A stretch of DNA of 64,000 bases from the NCBI RefSeq assembly GCF_030063205.1, contig NZ_JASISQ010000004.1:149609-213608 (forward strand). Reading direction: 5' to 3'. This document shows positions 34,251 through 42,352 of this stretch, piece after piece (position 1 is the stretch's first letter; the number at the start of each line of letters is the position of its first letter). The notes beneath the pieces are model-generated. The model was not told the DNA's origin. It did not search any database and saw only the letters and a list, made by a program, of their open reading frames with translations. The translations under genes and the position numbers were made by a program. The DNA is from Arthrobacter antibioticus (lineage in GTDB: Bacteria; Actinomycetota; Actinomycetes; Actinomycetales; Micrococcaceae).

Positions 34251-35213
34251 CTAAGAACTGGCCTTGACAAGTCCCTGCTGTACCAGCCAGATGGTTGCAA
34301 CCTCGGATAAGTCGCCATAGTGACGGTCCTGGGACAGGCGGTTAAGGTTGGCTAGCTCTTCTGTGTTTAGAGCGGCGCTGACCCGGTTCAGAACCGCCTG
34401 CACTTCTGCCGGAACCCTGTTCTTGGCCACCAAAGGGACAACGTTTTGGCTGAGAAAAAGTCCTTTGGGATCACTGAGTATCACTAAGGAGTTATCCGCT
34501 ATCGCAGGAGAAGAATTGGGCAGCTGGGCAATTTGGATTTCATCCCGCAAGAGGGACCAGAGAATGCTCACGTCGTTGAAGTCCAGGGTGGGCATCAGCG
34601 CCTTGTAACTTTTTGGCGTGCAGTTATAGTCGTTGCCCAAGCCGGGTAAGCCCCGCTCCTTGACCTTAAACTCCGCCGAGCCACCCATGCCCAGTTTCTC
34701 GCACACCTTCCCCAAATCGGAGAGGCTCTTGAGCTGGTATTTCTCCGCCGTGAGTGCTGTGACCACAGTGACGTTGCTATTCTCGGTTTTGGCTGTATCC
34801 AGCAGGCCGATACCGGTTGGCAACGAGGTTTTTAGCGCATCAATAACATCGCCTGCACCCACATCAGTATCGGCAGGGGCAATGGCGGACAGTGCCAAAC
34901 GAGAATAAACGGGAACAATGTCCACGCTCCCTGCCTCCACGCCCGAAACTACGGCCCCTTGGTTGAGCGGGGGCTTAATAATCTCGGCCTTGACGCCTGC
35001 AGCATTCAACGCCGCGGCGTACACGTGGGCCAGCAGGGCACCTTCTTGGGGGTTCACGCCGTCGGGCACTTCCGGGGTTGCCACCTTGAGGGGAACCTGC
35101 GCTACTTCTTCAGAGGCGGTATGAATAGTGGTAATTGGTTCAGGAGTGCAAGCAACTGTTGTCCCCATGAGCAACAGGAAGATTCCCAGTGCGACAACTA
35201 ATTTTCGATGCAC
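34251..35213 (-). CDS. Glycine betaine/choline-type ABC substrate-binding lipoprotein
   Basis: 320 aa from GTG 35213, chosen because AGGGAG lies seven bases upstream and this removes an overlap with the GH35 gene. Signal HRKLVVALGIFLLLMGTTVAC ends in a lipobox Cys. The mature part is an OpuAC/ProX-like domain (NQGAVVSGVEAGSVDIVPVYSRLAL, LPTGIGLLD). It should capture quaternary amines outside the cell. No permease or ATPase gene lies next to it; it directly follows a beta-galactosidase gene, an unusual pairing. Confidence 0.82.
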   Translation of the reverse strand: MHRKLVVALGIFLLLMGTTVACTPEPITTIHTASEEVAQVPLKVATPEVPDGVNPQEGALLAHVYAAALNAAGVKAEIIKPPLNQGAVVSGVEAGSVDIVPVYSRLALSAIAPADTDVGAGDVIDALKTSLPTGIGLLDTAKTENSNVTVVTALTAEKYQLKSLSDLGKVCEKLGMGGSAEFKVKERGLPGLGNDYNCTPKSYKALMPTLDFNDVSILWSLLRDEIQIAQLPNSSPAIADNSLVILSDPKGLFLSQNVVPLVAKNRVPAEVQAVLNRVSAALNTEELANLNRLSQDRHYGDLSEVATIWLVQQGLVKASS

Positions 35214-35238
35214 TGCACTTCTCCCTAAAACTTTTTTA

Positions 35239-37185
35239 TTACCCCAAATCCTCAACATACGTTACCCCGACAAGACCCAAATTGGGCTCTTCAAGAAGTT
35301 CTCCATGCGTTCCGCCGCGTTCGAGTTCCAACACAGTTATCTCATTGCTGCCGGTTCTTAGCAGCGGAGCGGGAACGTACAGGGTGATTTGGGGGCCCAC
35401 TTCCCAAAATCGTCCCAGCAGAAAACCATTGATCCACACCACGCCTTTTCCGAAACCTGGCAGTGCCAAGTACGTGTCGGCAGGCTCTTGGACGTTGATC
35501 TCACCGTGAAAGTACCCCGGCCCAAGGGTATCAGCGGCGGCACTTTCATCAGCTGGTCCAGACAGCGTCCCCGGGCTTCGAGCAGGGACACCGATCTCCA
35601 ACAGTTCGGTCAACGGCCTCTCCAGATTGATGGGGCGCTGCTCCCAATGGAAGACGTAACGTTGGTTGATCAGTACCCCGTCGAGGATACCTTTGCCCTG
35701 ACCAAAGAATGGTCCGTAGTTCACACGGCCCTGGTTCTCCACCAAAATTTCCAGTTTTGCCAGCCCGCCGCCAGTTTCAACGTTCAAACCCTGCGCACCA
35801 GTCGCGTCATTGAGGACACCCGCGTAGACGTTGTCCACCCAGATGTAGGCTCTGTCATGCAAATCCCTAATCTTGATGGTTGCCTCACCGACCGGCAGGA
35901 TCGCTTTTGCGCCGTAGTGGACCATGCCTCGGTCAAGACCCAGTTTTTCAAAAGCTAGTGGCTTAACGCTCGCCACAGGTTCGATGTCCCTAACAAAATC
36001 AAGCAGTCCCGTACCCCGGGTCAGATCAAAATGGCGGGCCGGCAGCACGGGTATAGGACGGGACAATTTCTCAGGGACAGGCGTCAGTTCCCGCCCGGAT
36101 GCTGCAAAGAAAATCTCACGCATTGCATGGAACTTCTCTGTCAGGTGCCCATCCTCAGCAATCGGGGCATCCGAGTCGTAGCTGGTGACTGTCGGTTGAA
36201 GGGCGCCGTCGTGGTTTGCCCCAGATGCCAGACCAAAGTTGGTCCCGCCATGAGCCATGTACAGACAGATCGAGCCATCAAGGTCAAGAATCTTTTTTAC
36301 TTCGGCTCCCGCATCAATTCCGCCGCGGGTGTGGTGATCTTCACCCCAGTGGTCAAACCAGCCATTCCAGAATTCAACGGTGAAGAACGGCTCACCGGGG
36401 CGCCTTCGTTCCCACACTGCATCCGCCTCTGGCCCGCGGGAGCCAAGAGTCGCCGTCGCCCACGTCTCTGGCAGGGAACCGCCGTCAAGGAAGTAGTCCG
36501 TACCGCCGTCGGCCGTAAACAAAATCTCAGTGATACCGCGATCCAGCAGCGCTTTGTTGTTCCAACGCAGATATTCCACATCGTCACCGTAACTGCCGTA
36601 CTCATTCTCGACTTGCACGGCAATCACCGGACCTCCATGGCACGCCTGTAATGGCTCAATGATCGGCAGCAGGACATCAAACCACTCTTCAACGGCGTTG
36701 GTAAACAACGGATCTGATGAACGCAGCACCATGTCAGGGTTGGAGATGGCCCATGAGGGGAAACCTGCGTTGTCCCACTCGGCACAGATGTAAGGACCGG
36801 GGCGGACAATGACATCCAGCCCCGCATTTCCGGCCAGAGTAATGAAGGCGGCCAAGTCTTTCCAACCACTGAAATCCGGGGCGAGGTCCTTATAGGGCTG
36901 GTGAAAATTCCATGCAACGTATGTGTCTAGTGTGTTCACCCCCATCGCCACAAGCCGGTCAATCCGGTCCTGCCAAAGCTGGGGATGGATCCGAAAATAG
37001 TGCACGGCACCGGCAATGATGCGGTGCGGTTCACCGTACCTAAAAAGTTTCCGGTTTGCGTAGGACAACGCCGGAGGGGTCGTGGCACCCCCGGAAGTTG
37101 CCGGCGTTTGAGGCTGAACGGGCTTTTCCGGTTTTAGGCGGGCGTTATCAGCCGGTTCCTCTGGTGAGATCGTGGACTTGGACAA
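35239..37185 (-). CDS. Glycoside hydrolase family 35 beta-galactosidase
   Basis: 648 aa, no signal peptide. A Pro-rich ~35-residue N-terminal tail precedes the GH35 barrel: IIAGAVHYFRIHPQLWQDRI, VNTLDTYVAWNFHQP, VRPGPYICAEWDNAGFPSW, the acid/base Glu in VQVENEYGSYGDD, and the nucleophile Glu in FFTVEFWNGWFDHWG. C-terminal jelly-roll domains follow, with GFGKGVVWINGFLLGRFW. Cleaves terminal beta-galactose in the cytoplasm. Divergent from a LacI-type regulator that probably controls it. Confidence 0.93.
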   Translation of the reverse strand: MSKSTISPEEPADNARLKPEKPVQPQTPATSGGATTPPALSYANRKLFRYGEPHRIIAGAVHYFRIHPQLWQDRIDRLVAMGVNTLDTYVAWNFHQPYKDLAPDFSGWKDLAAFITLAGNAGLDVIVRPGPYICAEWDNAGFPSWAISNPDMVLRSSDPLFTNAVEEWFDVLLPIIEPLQACHGGPVIAVQVENEYGSYGDDVEYLRWNNKALLDRGITEILFTADGGTDYFLDGGSLPETWATATLGSRGPEADAVWERRRPGEPFFTVEFWNGWFDHWGEDHHTRGGIDAGAEVKKILDLDGSICLYMAHGGTNFGLASGANHDGALQPTVTSYDSDAPIAEDGHLTEKFHAMREIFFAASGRELTPVPEKLSRPIPVLPARHFDLTRGTGLLDFVRDIEPVASVKPLAFEKLGLDRGMVHYGAKAILPVGEATIKIRDLHDRAYIWVDNVYAGVLNDATGAQGLNVETGGGLAKLEILVENQGRVNYGPFFGQGKGILDGVLINQRYVFHWEQRPINLERPLTELLEIGVPARSPGTLSGPADESAAADTLGPGYFHGEINVQEPADTYLALPGFGKGVVWINGFLLGRFWEVGPQITLYVPAPLLRTGSNEITVLELERGGTHGELLEEPNLGLVGVTYVEDLG

Positions 37186-37303
37186 CTAAACTCCCGGCAC
37201 TAATTTTTAGGCTGATACAAAGACTTTGATATGCATAACAATTCTAAGCCTGGCAGTCTGGGAAAAACGCCATGCCGCACCGTCGCACCCAGAATTAGCG
37301 GTA

Positions 37304-37318
37304 TGTTACAAGTAAACA
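37304..37318. promoter_or_regulatory. Weak inverted repeat in the galactosidase-LacI intergenic region
   Basis: TGTTACAAGTAAACA has TGTT/AACA arms. An 8-base palindrome TATGCATA also lies at 37230-37237. Either could be the LacI-family operator between the divergent genes; neither is strong. Confidence 0.3.
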
Positions 37319-37389
37319 ATCTTGGCTCTTTGGGGACCCGCTCCCCGTGCCGCAGCCCACCCGAAACACGTCACACTTAGAGGATCTCA

Positions 37390-38412
37390 ATGAGCACGGA
37401 ACAGTTCACTCGCGGGCCGGCAATGCGAGACGTCGCAGCAGCAGCACGCGTCTCCGCGCAGACGGTTTCTCGAGTGCTCAATGAGCACCCTAATGTCCAC
37501 GACAGCACAAGGCGGCGTGTTCTGGCAGCCATTGAAGACCTTGGTTACCGACGGAATAATACGGCACGCGCACTCGTCACTGGACGCTCTAAAACGATTG
37601 GCGCACTGACACTAGCAACTAACAATTACTCTCGATCCTCGTTGGCGTTGGGTGTTGAACTTGGCGCACGCGAAGCTGGCTACACAGTGACATCCGCGAC
37701 CTCCAGCTTCAATGTCCAAGCCTTAACCGATGCCGTGAGCCGATTGGTTCACCAAGGAGTCGATGGCATCATTATCTCCGCACCCTTGCACGACGCAGCT
37801 GCGCAGATCAGCAAAATTACCTCGAGAATCCCAACTGTCAACACTGATGGGTCTTCCAACATGGGCCAGAACATGGTCGGTGTTGATCAGGATACTGCCG
37901 CTGTTTTAGCAACCAAACATTTGCTGGAGCTAGGACACGAAACCGTATGGCACATAGCCGGTCCGCGCGAATGGTCGGATGCTGCAAGCCGCCTTAACAG
38001 CTGGCGGCGAACCCTACGGGAAGCAGGCGCTACGGTCCCGCCCGAGCTTTACGGCGATTGGAGTCCCGAATCCGGTTACCGCAATGGACTCATCTTGGGC
38101 CGCATGCCAGAAGTCACAGCAATCTTGGTGGCTAGCGATGAAATGGCATTTGGCGTAGTCCGCGCGTTGACTGAGTTGGGGCGGCGTGTCCCTGAAGATG
38201 TTTCAGTGGTCGGCATTGATGACATTGATTTGGCAGCCTTTTCCAACCCTCCCCTGACAACAATTCGCCAATCGTTTGAAGAGACCGGCCGCCGCGCTGT
38301 GCAACATTTGGTTGCCCAGATCAATCACCCCGAGATGGCAAGCACCCCGGAGCTGGTTGCGCCGAGTCTGATGATTCGCTCAAGTACTGCGGCGCCCCCT
38401 GCACGGGGCTAA
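37390..38412 (+). CDS. LacI family transcriptional regulator
   Basis: 340 aa. N-terminal HTH: MRDVAAAARVSAQTVSRVLNEH and hinge LGYRRNNTARALVTGRS. Periplasmic-binding-like effector domain: IIISAPLHD, VGVDQDTAAVLATKHLLELGH, WSPESGYRNG, AILVASDEMAFGVVRAL and SVVGIDDIDLAAFSNPPLTTI. Start has GAGG upstream. Its position next to GH35 suggests it represses galactoside use; the sugar-binding residues do not reveal the inducer. Confidence 0.92.
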   Translation: MSTEQFTRGPAMRDVAAAARVSAQTVSRVLNEHPNVHDSTRRRVLAAIEDLGYRRNNTARALVTGRSKTIGALTLATNNYSRSSLALGVELGAREAGYTVTSATSSFNVQALTDAVSRLVHQGVDGIIISAPLHDAAAQISKITSRIPTVNTDGSSNMGQNMVGVDQDTAAVLATKHLLELGHETVWHIAGPREWSDAASRLNSWRRTLREAGATVPPELYGDWSPESGYRNGLILGRMPEVTAILVASDEMAFGVVRALTELGRRVPEDVSVVGIDDIDLAAFSNPPLTTIRQSFEETGRRAVQHLVAQINHPEMASTPELVAPSLMIRSSTAAPPARG

Positions 38413-38416
38413 ACGG

Positions 38417-39388
38417 CTAGCCCTGCGTTGCGTGGGCCTGCGTCGCTACTAGCAGGGGGATCCCAAAGATGGGGTCCTGCTTGAGAATCTGCACATCGCT
38501 ATAACCAAGCCCTGCCAGGTGTGAGATAAAGGCCTCTTGAAGTGCCGGGACGTTACTGCCCATGCCACTGCCCAATACGATGGGTCCTGAAATATTCAGC
38601 TGACTCGCCACTTTCGCAGCCATGGCAGCGAGGTCCTTAGCCGCCTGATCGACCAATGCCGATGCGTGTGCATGGCCATTTTCGGCAGCGCCAAAGATTA
38701 CCGGGGACGCCGCTGCCCAGTAACGACGAGTGGTGCCCTGATGGAAGTGAGCAATCAGTTCCCCTGGCTCCTGGAGCTGGCAGTACTTCAGAAGTGCAGC
38801 CGTCAGCTCGTCTACTGGCTTCCCGGAATCCATCCGTTCCAGACTGTAGCGAACTGCTTCACGGCCAAGCCAATACCCGCTGCCTTCATCCCCAAGCAAA
38901 TAGCCCCAACCTCCGGCACGCGCTTCCTGGCACACTTGGTTCATGCCCCAGGCGGCCGAGCCGGTCCCAGCAATGACGGCAACCCCTGTTGTAGTCCCGC
39001 CCGCGGCGAGAAGAAGGCGAGTGTCATGCACCACGCTCACGTGCGCACCAGGAACAAAAGGTGAGATGAGGCTGCGAAGTGCTGCTGCGTCGTCGTCCGT
39101 GTCAACACCGCCGGCACCGGCATACACCAGGCTGGCCTCACTCACGTCCAATCGGGCAAACAGCGTGGCCATATTCTCCGCGGCAGTCTCCGGGGTCACA
39201 TTTTGGACGTTTGTACTGCCAACGCTGAAGTCGGAGGTGATGACACCCTCACTCCACACGATGCCGCGGGTTTTGGAGCCACCAATATCAAGGCCCACAA
39301 AACGGGCAGGCAGCGCAGCAGGGTTCAGCGCAGGAAGGTTCAGCGCAGCAGGGTTCAGCGCAGCGGGGTTCAAAGGCGTATTGTCCAC
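38417..39388 (-). CDS. BadF/BadG-type ATPase family kinase (N-acetylglucosamine kinase-like)
   Basis: 323 aa, GTG start. A repetitive N-terminal tail (LNPAA units, residues ~5-27) precedes the ASKHA fold: FVGLDIGGSKTRGIV (phosphate 1), VHDTRLLLAAG, VAVIAGTGSAAWG (phosphate 2), GWGYLLGDEGSGYWLG and GPIVLGSGMGSNV (adenosine). Related enzymes phosphorylate GlcNAc or glucosamine. The tail is made by a 15-base tandem DNA repeat. Transcribed toward the LacI gene; the promoter overlaps that of the divergent nitronate monooxygenase gene. Confidence 0.85.
   Translation of the reverse strand: MDNTPLNPAALNPAALNLPALNPAALPARFVGLDIGGSKTRGIVWSEGVITSDFSVGSTNVQNVTPETAAENMATLFARLDVSEASLVYAGAGGVDTDDDAAALRSLISPFVPGAHVSVVHDTRLLLAAGGTTTGVAVIAGTGSAAWGMNQVCQEARAGGWGYLLGDEGSGYWLGREAVRYSLERMDSGKPVDELTAALLKYCQLQEPGELIAHFHQGTTRRYWAAASPVIFGAAENGHAHASALVDQAAKDLAAMAAKVASQLNISGPIVLGSGMGSNVPALQEAFISHLAGLGYSDVQILKQDPIFGIPLLVATQAHATQG
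39319..39372. repeat. 15-bp-type tandem repeat at a kinase N-terminus
   Basis: Units of GCAGCAGGGTTCAGC type recur about four times with small changes, giving the protein tail LNPAALNPAAL and similar. In-frame expansion by slippage is likely and strain variation is expected. Confidence 0.65.
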
Positions 39389-39393
39389 GCCTC

Positions 39394-39400
39394 TAGACTA
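39394..39400. promoter_or_regulatory. Shared overlapping -10 of two divergent leaderless genes
   Basis: CTAGACTA (39393-39400) reads TAGACT on the plus strand, six bases before ATG 39406, and TAGTCT on the minus strand, six bases before GTG 39388. Polymerase can serve only one gene at a time here. Confidence 0.55.
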
Positions 39401-39405
39401 ATGGC

Positions 39406-40497
39406 ATGTTCACCACACCTTTGATAGCCGCCCCCATGGCTGGCGGAACAACCACCACTGAACTTGCCTTGGCGGCCCAAGACGCCGGCGCATTTGCGTT
39501 TGCTGCGGGTGGATACAAGACCGCCGATCAGCTGGCCGCTCACATAGCACCACTGCGCTCCGCAGGCATCGATTTTGGCGTGAACCTGTTTGTCCCGCGA
39601 ACCGCACCACTGACATCCGTTCAACTCATCGAACTGAGCGAATACCGCACCAAATTACGGACGACGGCGGGACTCTACGGTGCCGCTGTGCCCGAGGAGT
39701 TACTAGCCGAGGACGATCCTAGGGTTCAGGACTACTGGGCCCAGAAGATTGCATTACTGCTGGCCGATCCAGTAGCGCTTGTCAGCTTTACCTTTGGGCT
39801 TGCTCCTGCCGATGTCGTGGAACAGTTGCACAAAGTGGGGACACAGGTACTTGCTTCTGTTACGAGCGTTGCAGAAGCCGTGGCCGCCGCCAAATCCGGA
39901 GCAGATGCATTGGTGGTCCAACACGCCAATGCCGGTGGCCATAGCGCCGCCTTTATTACGGCGACGGGGACGCCTCCGGTGGCGGGTGCGGTGGAAGCCA
40001 GTCGCAGTGGGTCCAGTGGGAATGGGTCCAGCATGAAGCCCGCCACGCTACCACAGCTGATCAGCGAAGTTCGCTCCGAGGTAGTGCTTCCACTGGTGGG
40101 TGCCGGCGGTATTTCCACCCCGGAAGACGTCAAAGCCGTATTAGCAGCCGGTGCTGAATCGGCAGCCATCGGCACAGCCTTGATCCGCACTAATGAAAGC
40201 GGTGCTCGGTTGCTACATAAGAACGCTCTAGGCGATCCGAGCTACACAGACACTGCTATTACTCGAGCTTTCACCGGCAAGCCTGCTCGGGCACTGATCA
40301 ACGATTTCGTGCGAGATTATACGGACGCTGCACCGCACGCCTACCCTGATGTGCATTTCGCAACGGCACCATTGCGCGCAGCAGCGGCAGCTCAGAACAA
40401 TCCACGGGCACTAAATCTATGGGCCGGCTCCGGCTGGAAATCCGCCAGGACGGGACCTGCGGCAGCCGTCATTGCAGGCTTTCTCCAGTTCCTTTAG
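39406..40497 (+). CDS. Nitronate monooxygenase family flavoprotein
   Basis: 363 aa. TIM-barrel FMN enzyme of the NMO/FabK group: LIAAPMAGGTTTTELALA, FAFAAGGYKT, VNLFVPR, VSFTFGLAP, VVQHANAGGHSAAF, LPLVGAGGISTPEDVKAVLAAGAESAAIGTAL. The AGGH His is the usual catalytic base. Oxidises alkyl nitronates or propionate-3-nitronate. A Ser/Gly-rich insert at residues ~195-210 (SGSSGNGSS) is unusual. Leaderless start. Confidence 0.9.
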   Translation: MFTTPLIAAPMAGGTTTTELALAAQDAGAFAFAAGGYKTADQLAAHIAPLRSAGIDFGVNLFVPRTAPLTSVQLIELSEYRTKLRTTAGLYGAAVPEELLAEDDPRVQDYWAQKIALLLADPVALVSFTFGLAPADVVEQLHKVGTQVLASVTSVAEAVAAAKSGADALVVQHANAGGHSAAFITATGTPPVAGAVEASRSGSSGNGSSMKPATLPQLISEVRSEVVLPLVGAGGISTPEDVKAVLAAGAESAAIGTALIRTNESGARLLHKNALGDPSYTDTAITRAFTGKPARALINDFVRDYTDAAPHAYPDVHFATAPLRAAAAAQNNPRALNLWAGSGWKSARTGPAAAVIAGFLQFL

Positions 40498-40645
40498 CCG
40501 CGGCGCTGCTGCTTCTCTAGCGAACCCAAGGCCCATAACCGTTGAAGTGCTGTACTCAATTATTCGGCAATTTGCTATTATGGCGAACTAACGGCTGCCC
40601 TCCGAGACGGGTTGGGCGTGAGAATCGTGAACTTTGGAGGATCTT

Positions 40646-41161
40646 TTGGCAACTGCAGCGAAGAACGTTCGGCGAGATCCAGCGCAGGGACAGCTGTCAC
40701 CTGAGCCTCTTGACGCGGTCGACCGTCAGATCATTGACACTCTGGTCTCAGATGCTCGGATCACCAATAGGGATCTTGCTGACGCTGTGGGCATCGCCCC
40801 ATCCACGGCGTTGATGCGCACCCGCGCTCTTACGGAGCGCGGGGCCATTGAGGGCTTCGAGGCAAAACTGAATCTGGCCTCGATTGGCCGCGCTGTTCAG
40901 GCCCTCATAGCCGTTCGGCTGCGCGCTCATGACAGAGACCAGATCGACACGTTTACGGCGCGCGTACCCCTGCTGCCCGAGGTTCTTTCCACTTTCCACA
41001 CTTCCGGTTCGGTGGATTATTTGCTGCACATCGCTGTCCGTGACACCGACGCCCTGCGGGACTGGGTACTGGATAATTTAACCACTGATCCAGTGGTTGG
41101 GCACACCGAAACCACGCTTGTATTCAAGCATATTCCGGGGCATACAGGTCCGTTGGACTAA
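40646..41161 (+). CDS. Lrp/AsnC family transcriptional regulator
   Basis: 171 aa from TTG 40646, five bases after GGAGG; TTG 40634 overlaps the ribosome site and is less likely. N-terminal HTH (LDAVDRQIIDTLVSDARITNRDLADAVGIAPST) and C-terminal RAM effector domain (FEAKLNLASIGRAVQALIAVRLR, VLSTFHTSGSVDYLLHIAVRD, HTETTLVFKH). Likely senses an amino acid. Target unknown; corA follows on the same strand but has its own -10. Confidence 0.9.
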   Translation: MATAAKNVRRDPAQGQLSPEPLDAVDRQIIDTLVSDARITNRDLADAVGIAPSTALMRTRALTERGAIEGFEAKLNLASIGRAVQALIAVRLRAHDRDQIDTFTARVPLLPEVLSTFHTSGSVDYLLHIAVRDTDALRDWVLDNLTTDPVVGHTETTLVFKHIPGHTGPLD

Positions 41162-41192
41162 CCAGCGTGCATGATTTTCGTTTAGATTCGCC

Positions 41193-41198
41193 CATAAT
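41193..41198 (+). promoter_or_regulatory. Leaderless -10 element of corA-type gene
   Basis: CATAAT, six bases (GGGCAA), GTG at 41205. Confidence 0.5.
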
Positions 41199-41204
41199 GG
41201 GCAA

Positions 41205-42200
41205 GTGACCATCATCGACAATGCCGTATACGTGGACGGCAAGCGCTTCGCTACCCCAGAGAACCTCGAGCAGACCTATGAGGTTATGGACTCCTGCAAT
41301 GGGATGGCCTGGATCGGCATGTTCCGCCCTGATGCCGAGGAAATGAAGTCTCTGGCCGCCGAGTTTTCGCTGCACGAACTTGCGGTTGAGGATGCCATCA
41401 AGGCCCATCAACGACCCAAACTGGAGCGCTACGACGACGTCGTTTTTACTGTGCTGCGCCCAGCTCGCTATATTGACGATACTGAGACTGTTGAATTTGG
41501 TGAGCTCCATGTTTTCACTGGTCCTGACTTTGTACTCACCATCCGTCATGCCGAGACCCCTGGCCTATCCTCAACCCGAAGCCGTCTGGAAGGCGACCCG
41601 GAGCTACTGGCGCTTGGGCCGGAAGCGGTGCTTTACGCCATCATGGACCAAGTGGTTGACGACTACCAGCCAGTGATCAGCGGCCTGGAAAATGATATTG
41701 ACGAAATAGAAGACCAGCTTTTTGCGGGGGAACCCAACGTCTCACTGCGTATTTACCAGCTCTCCCGCGAGGTCATCCAGTTCCAGCGCGCCATCCACCC
41801 CTTGCAGGACATTGTGCAACGACTCCAAGCCGGTTATGAAAAGTACAGTGTCAACGTTGAACTGGAACGTTATTTGCGCGACGTTCAGGACCATATTGAA
41901 ATTGTCACGGCCAAAGCGGATTCCTTTCGTCAGCTGCTGCAAAACGCGCTGACGGTTGACGGCACGCTGACCACCAACCGCCAAAATGAAGCCGCTGCCG
42001 CCGAAAATGAGCAGGTTAAGAAGATCTCTTCTTGGGCAGCTATCCTCTTTGCGCCGTCCTTTGTGGGCTCCATCTACGGCATGAACTTTGACATCATGCC
42101 CGAACTCCACTGGGCATTCGGCTACCCCTTCGCCTTAACTCTGATGTTCCTGGTGGGACTTTCCATGTACCTGATCTTCAAGAAAAAGACCTGGCTCTAG
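41205..42200 (+). CDS. corA: CorA family divalent cation transporter
   Basis: 331 aa. Long cytoplasmic N-terminal domain (VFTVLRPARYID, VFTGPDFVLTIRH), a long stalk helix rich in Glu/Gln (LENDIDEIEDQLFAGE...), then two C-terminal TM helices with the selectivity motif YGMNF followed by MPELHWAFGYPFAL. Forms a pentameric Mg2+/Co2+ channel. The GTG start is set by the -10. Ends convergently with the GNAT-AAA+ gene across a large inverted repeat. Confidence 0.93.
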   Translation: MTIIDNAVYVDGKRFATPENLEQTYEVMDSCNGMAWIGMFRPDAEEMKSLAAEFSLHELAVEDAIKAHQRPKLERYDDVVFTVLRPARYIDDTETVEFGELHVFTGPDFVLTIRHAETPGLSSTRSRLEGDPELLALGPEAVLYAIMDQVVDDYQPVISGLENDIDEIEDQLFAGEPNVSLRIYQLSREVIQFQRAIHPLQDIVQRLQAGYEKYSVNVELERYLRDVQDHIEIVTAKADSFRQLLQNALTVDGTLTTNRQNEAAAAENEQVKKISSWAAILFAPSFVGSIYGMNFDIMPELHWAFGYPFALTLMFLVGLSMYLIFKKKTWL

Positions 42201-42263
42201 CCCTCTCCGATTTCATCTCTCCTCGCCCCTTACTCCTCGTCGTGCCCCTCGCCCCTTACCCCT

Positions 42264-42328
42264 CGTCGAGATTGGAGATAATGACACCTCTAAGTAGTGT
42301 TCGGGTGTCATTATCTCCAATCTCGACG
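42264..42328. terminator. 25-bp perfect inverted repeat between convergent genes
   Basis: Arm 42264-42288 (begins CGTCGAGATTGGAGA) and exact complement 42304-42328 flank a 15-base loop. Preceded by two copies of CTCGCCCCTTAC. Longer and more AT-containing than a usual terminator, so it could be a mobile palindromic unit acting as a bidirectional terminator. Confidence 0.65.
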
Positions 42329-42352
42329 GGAAGGGGTTGCAACGGGAGGGAC

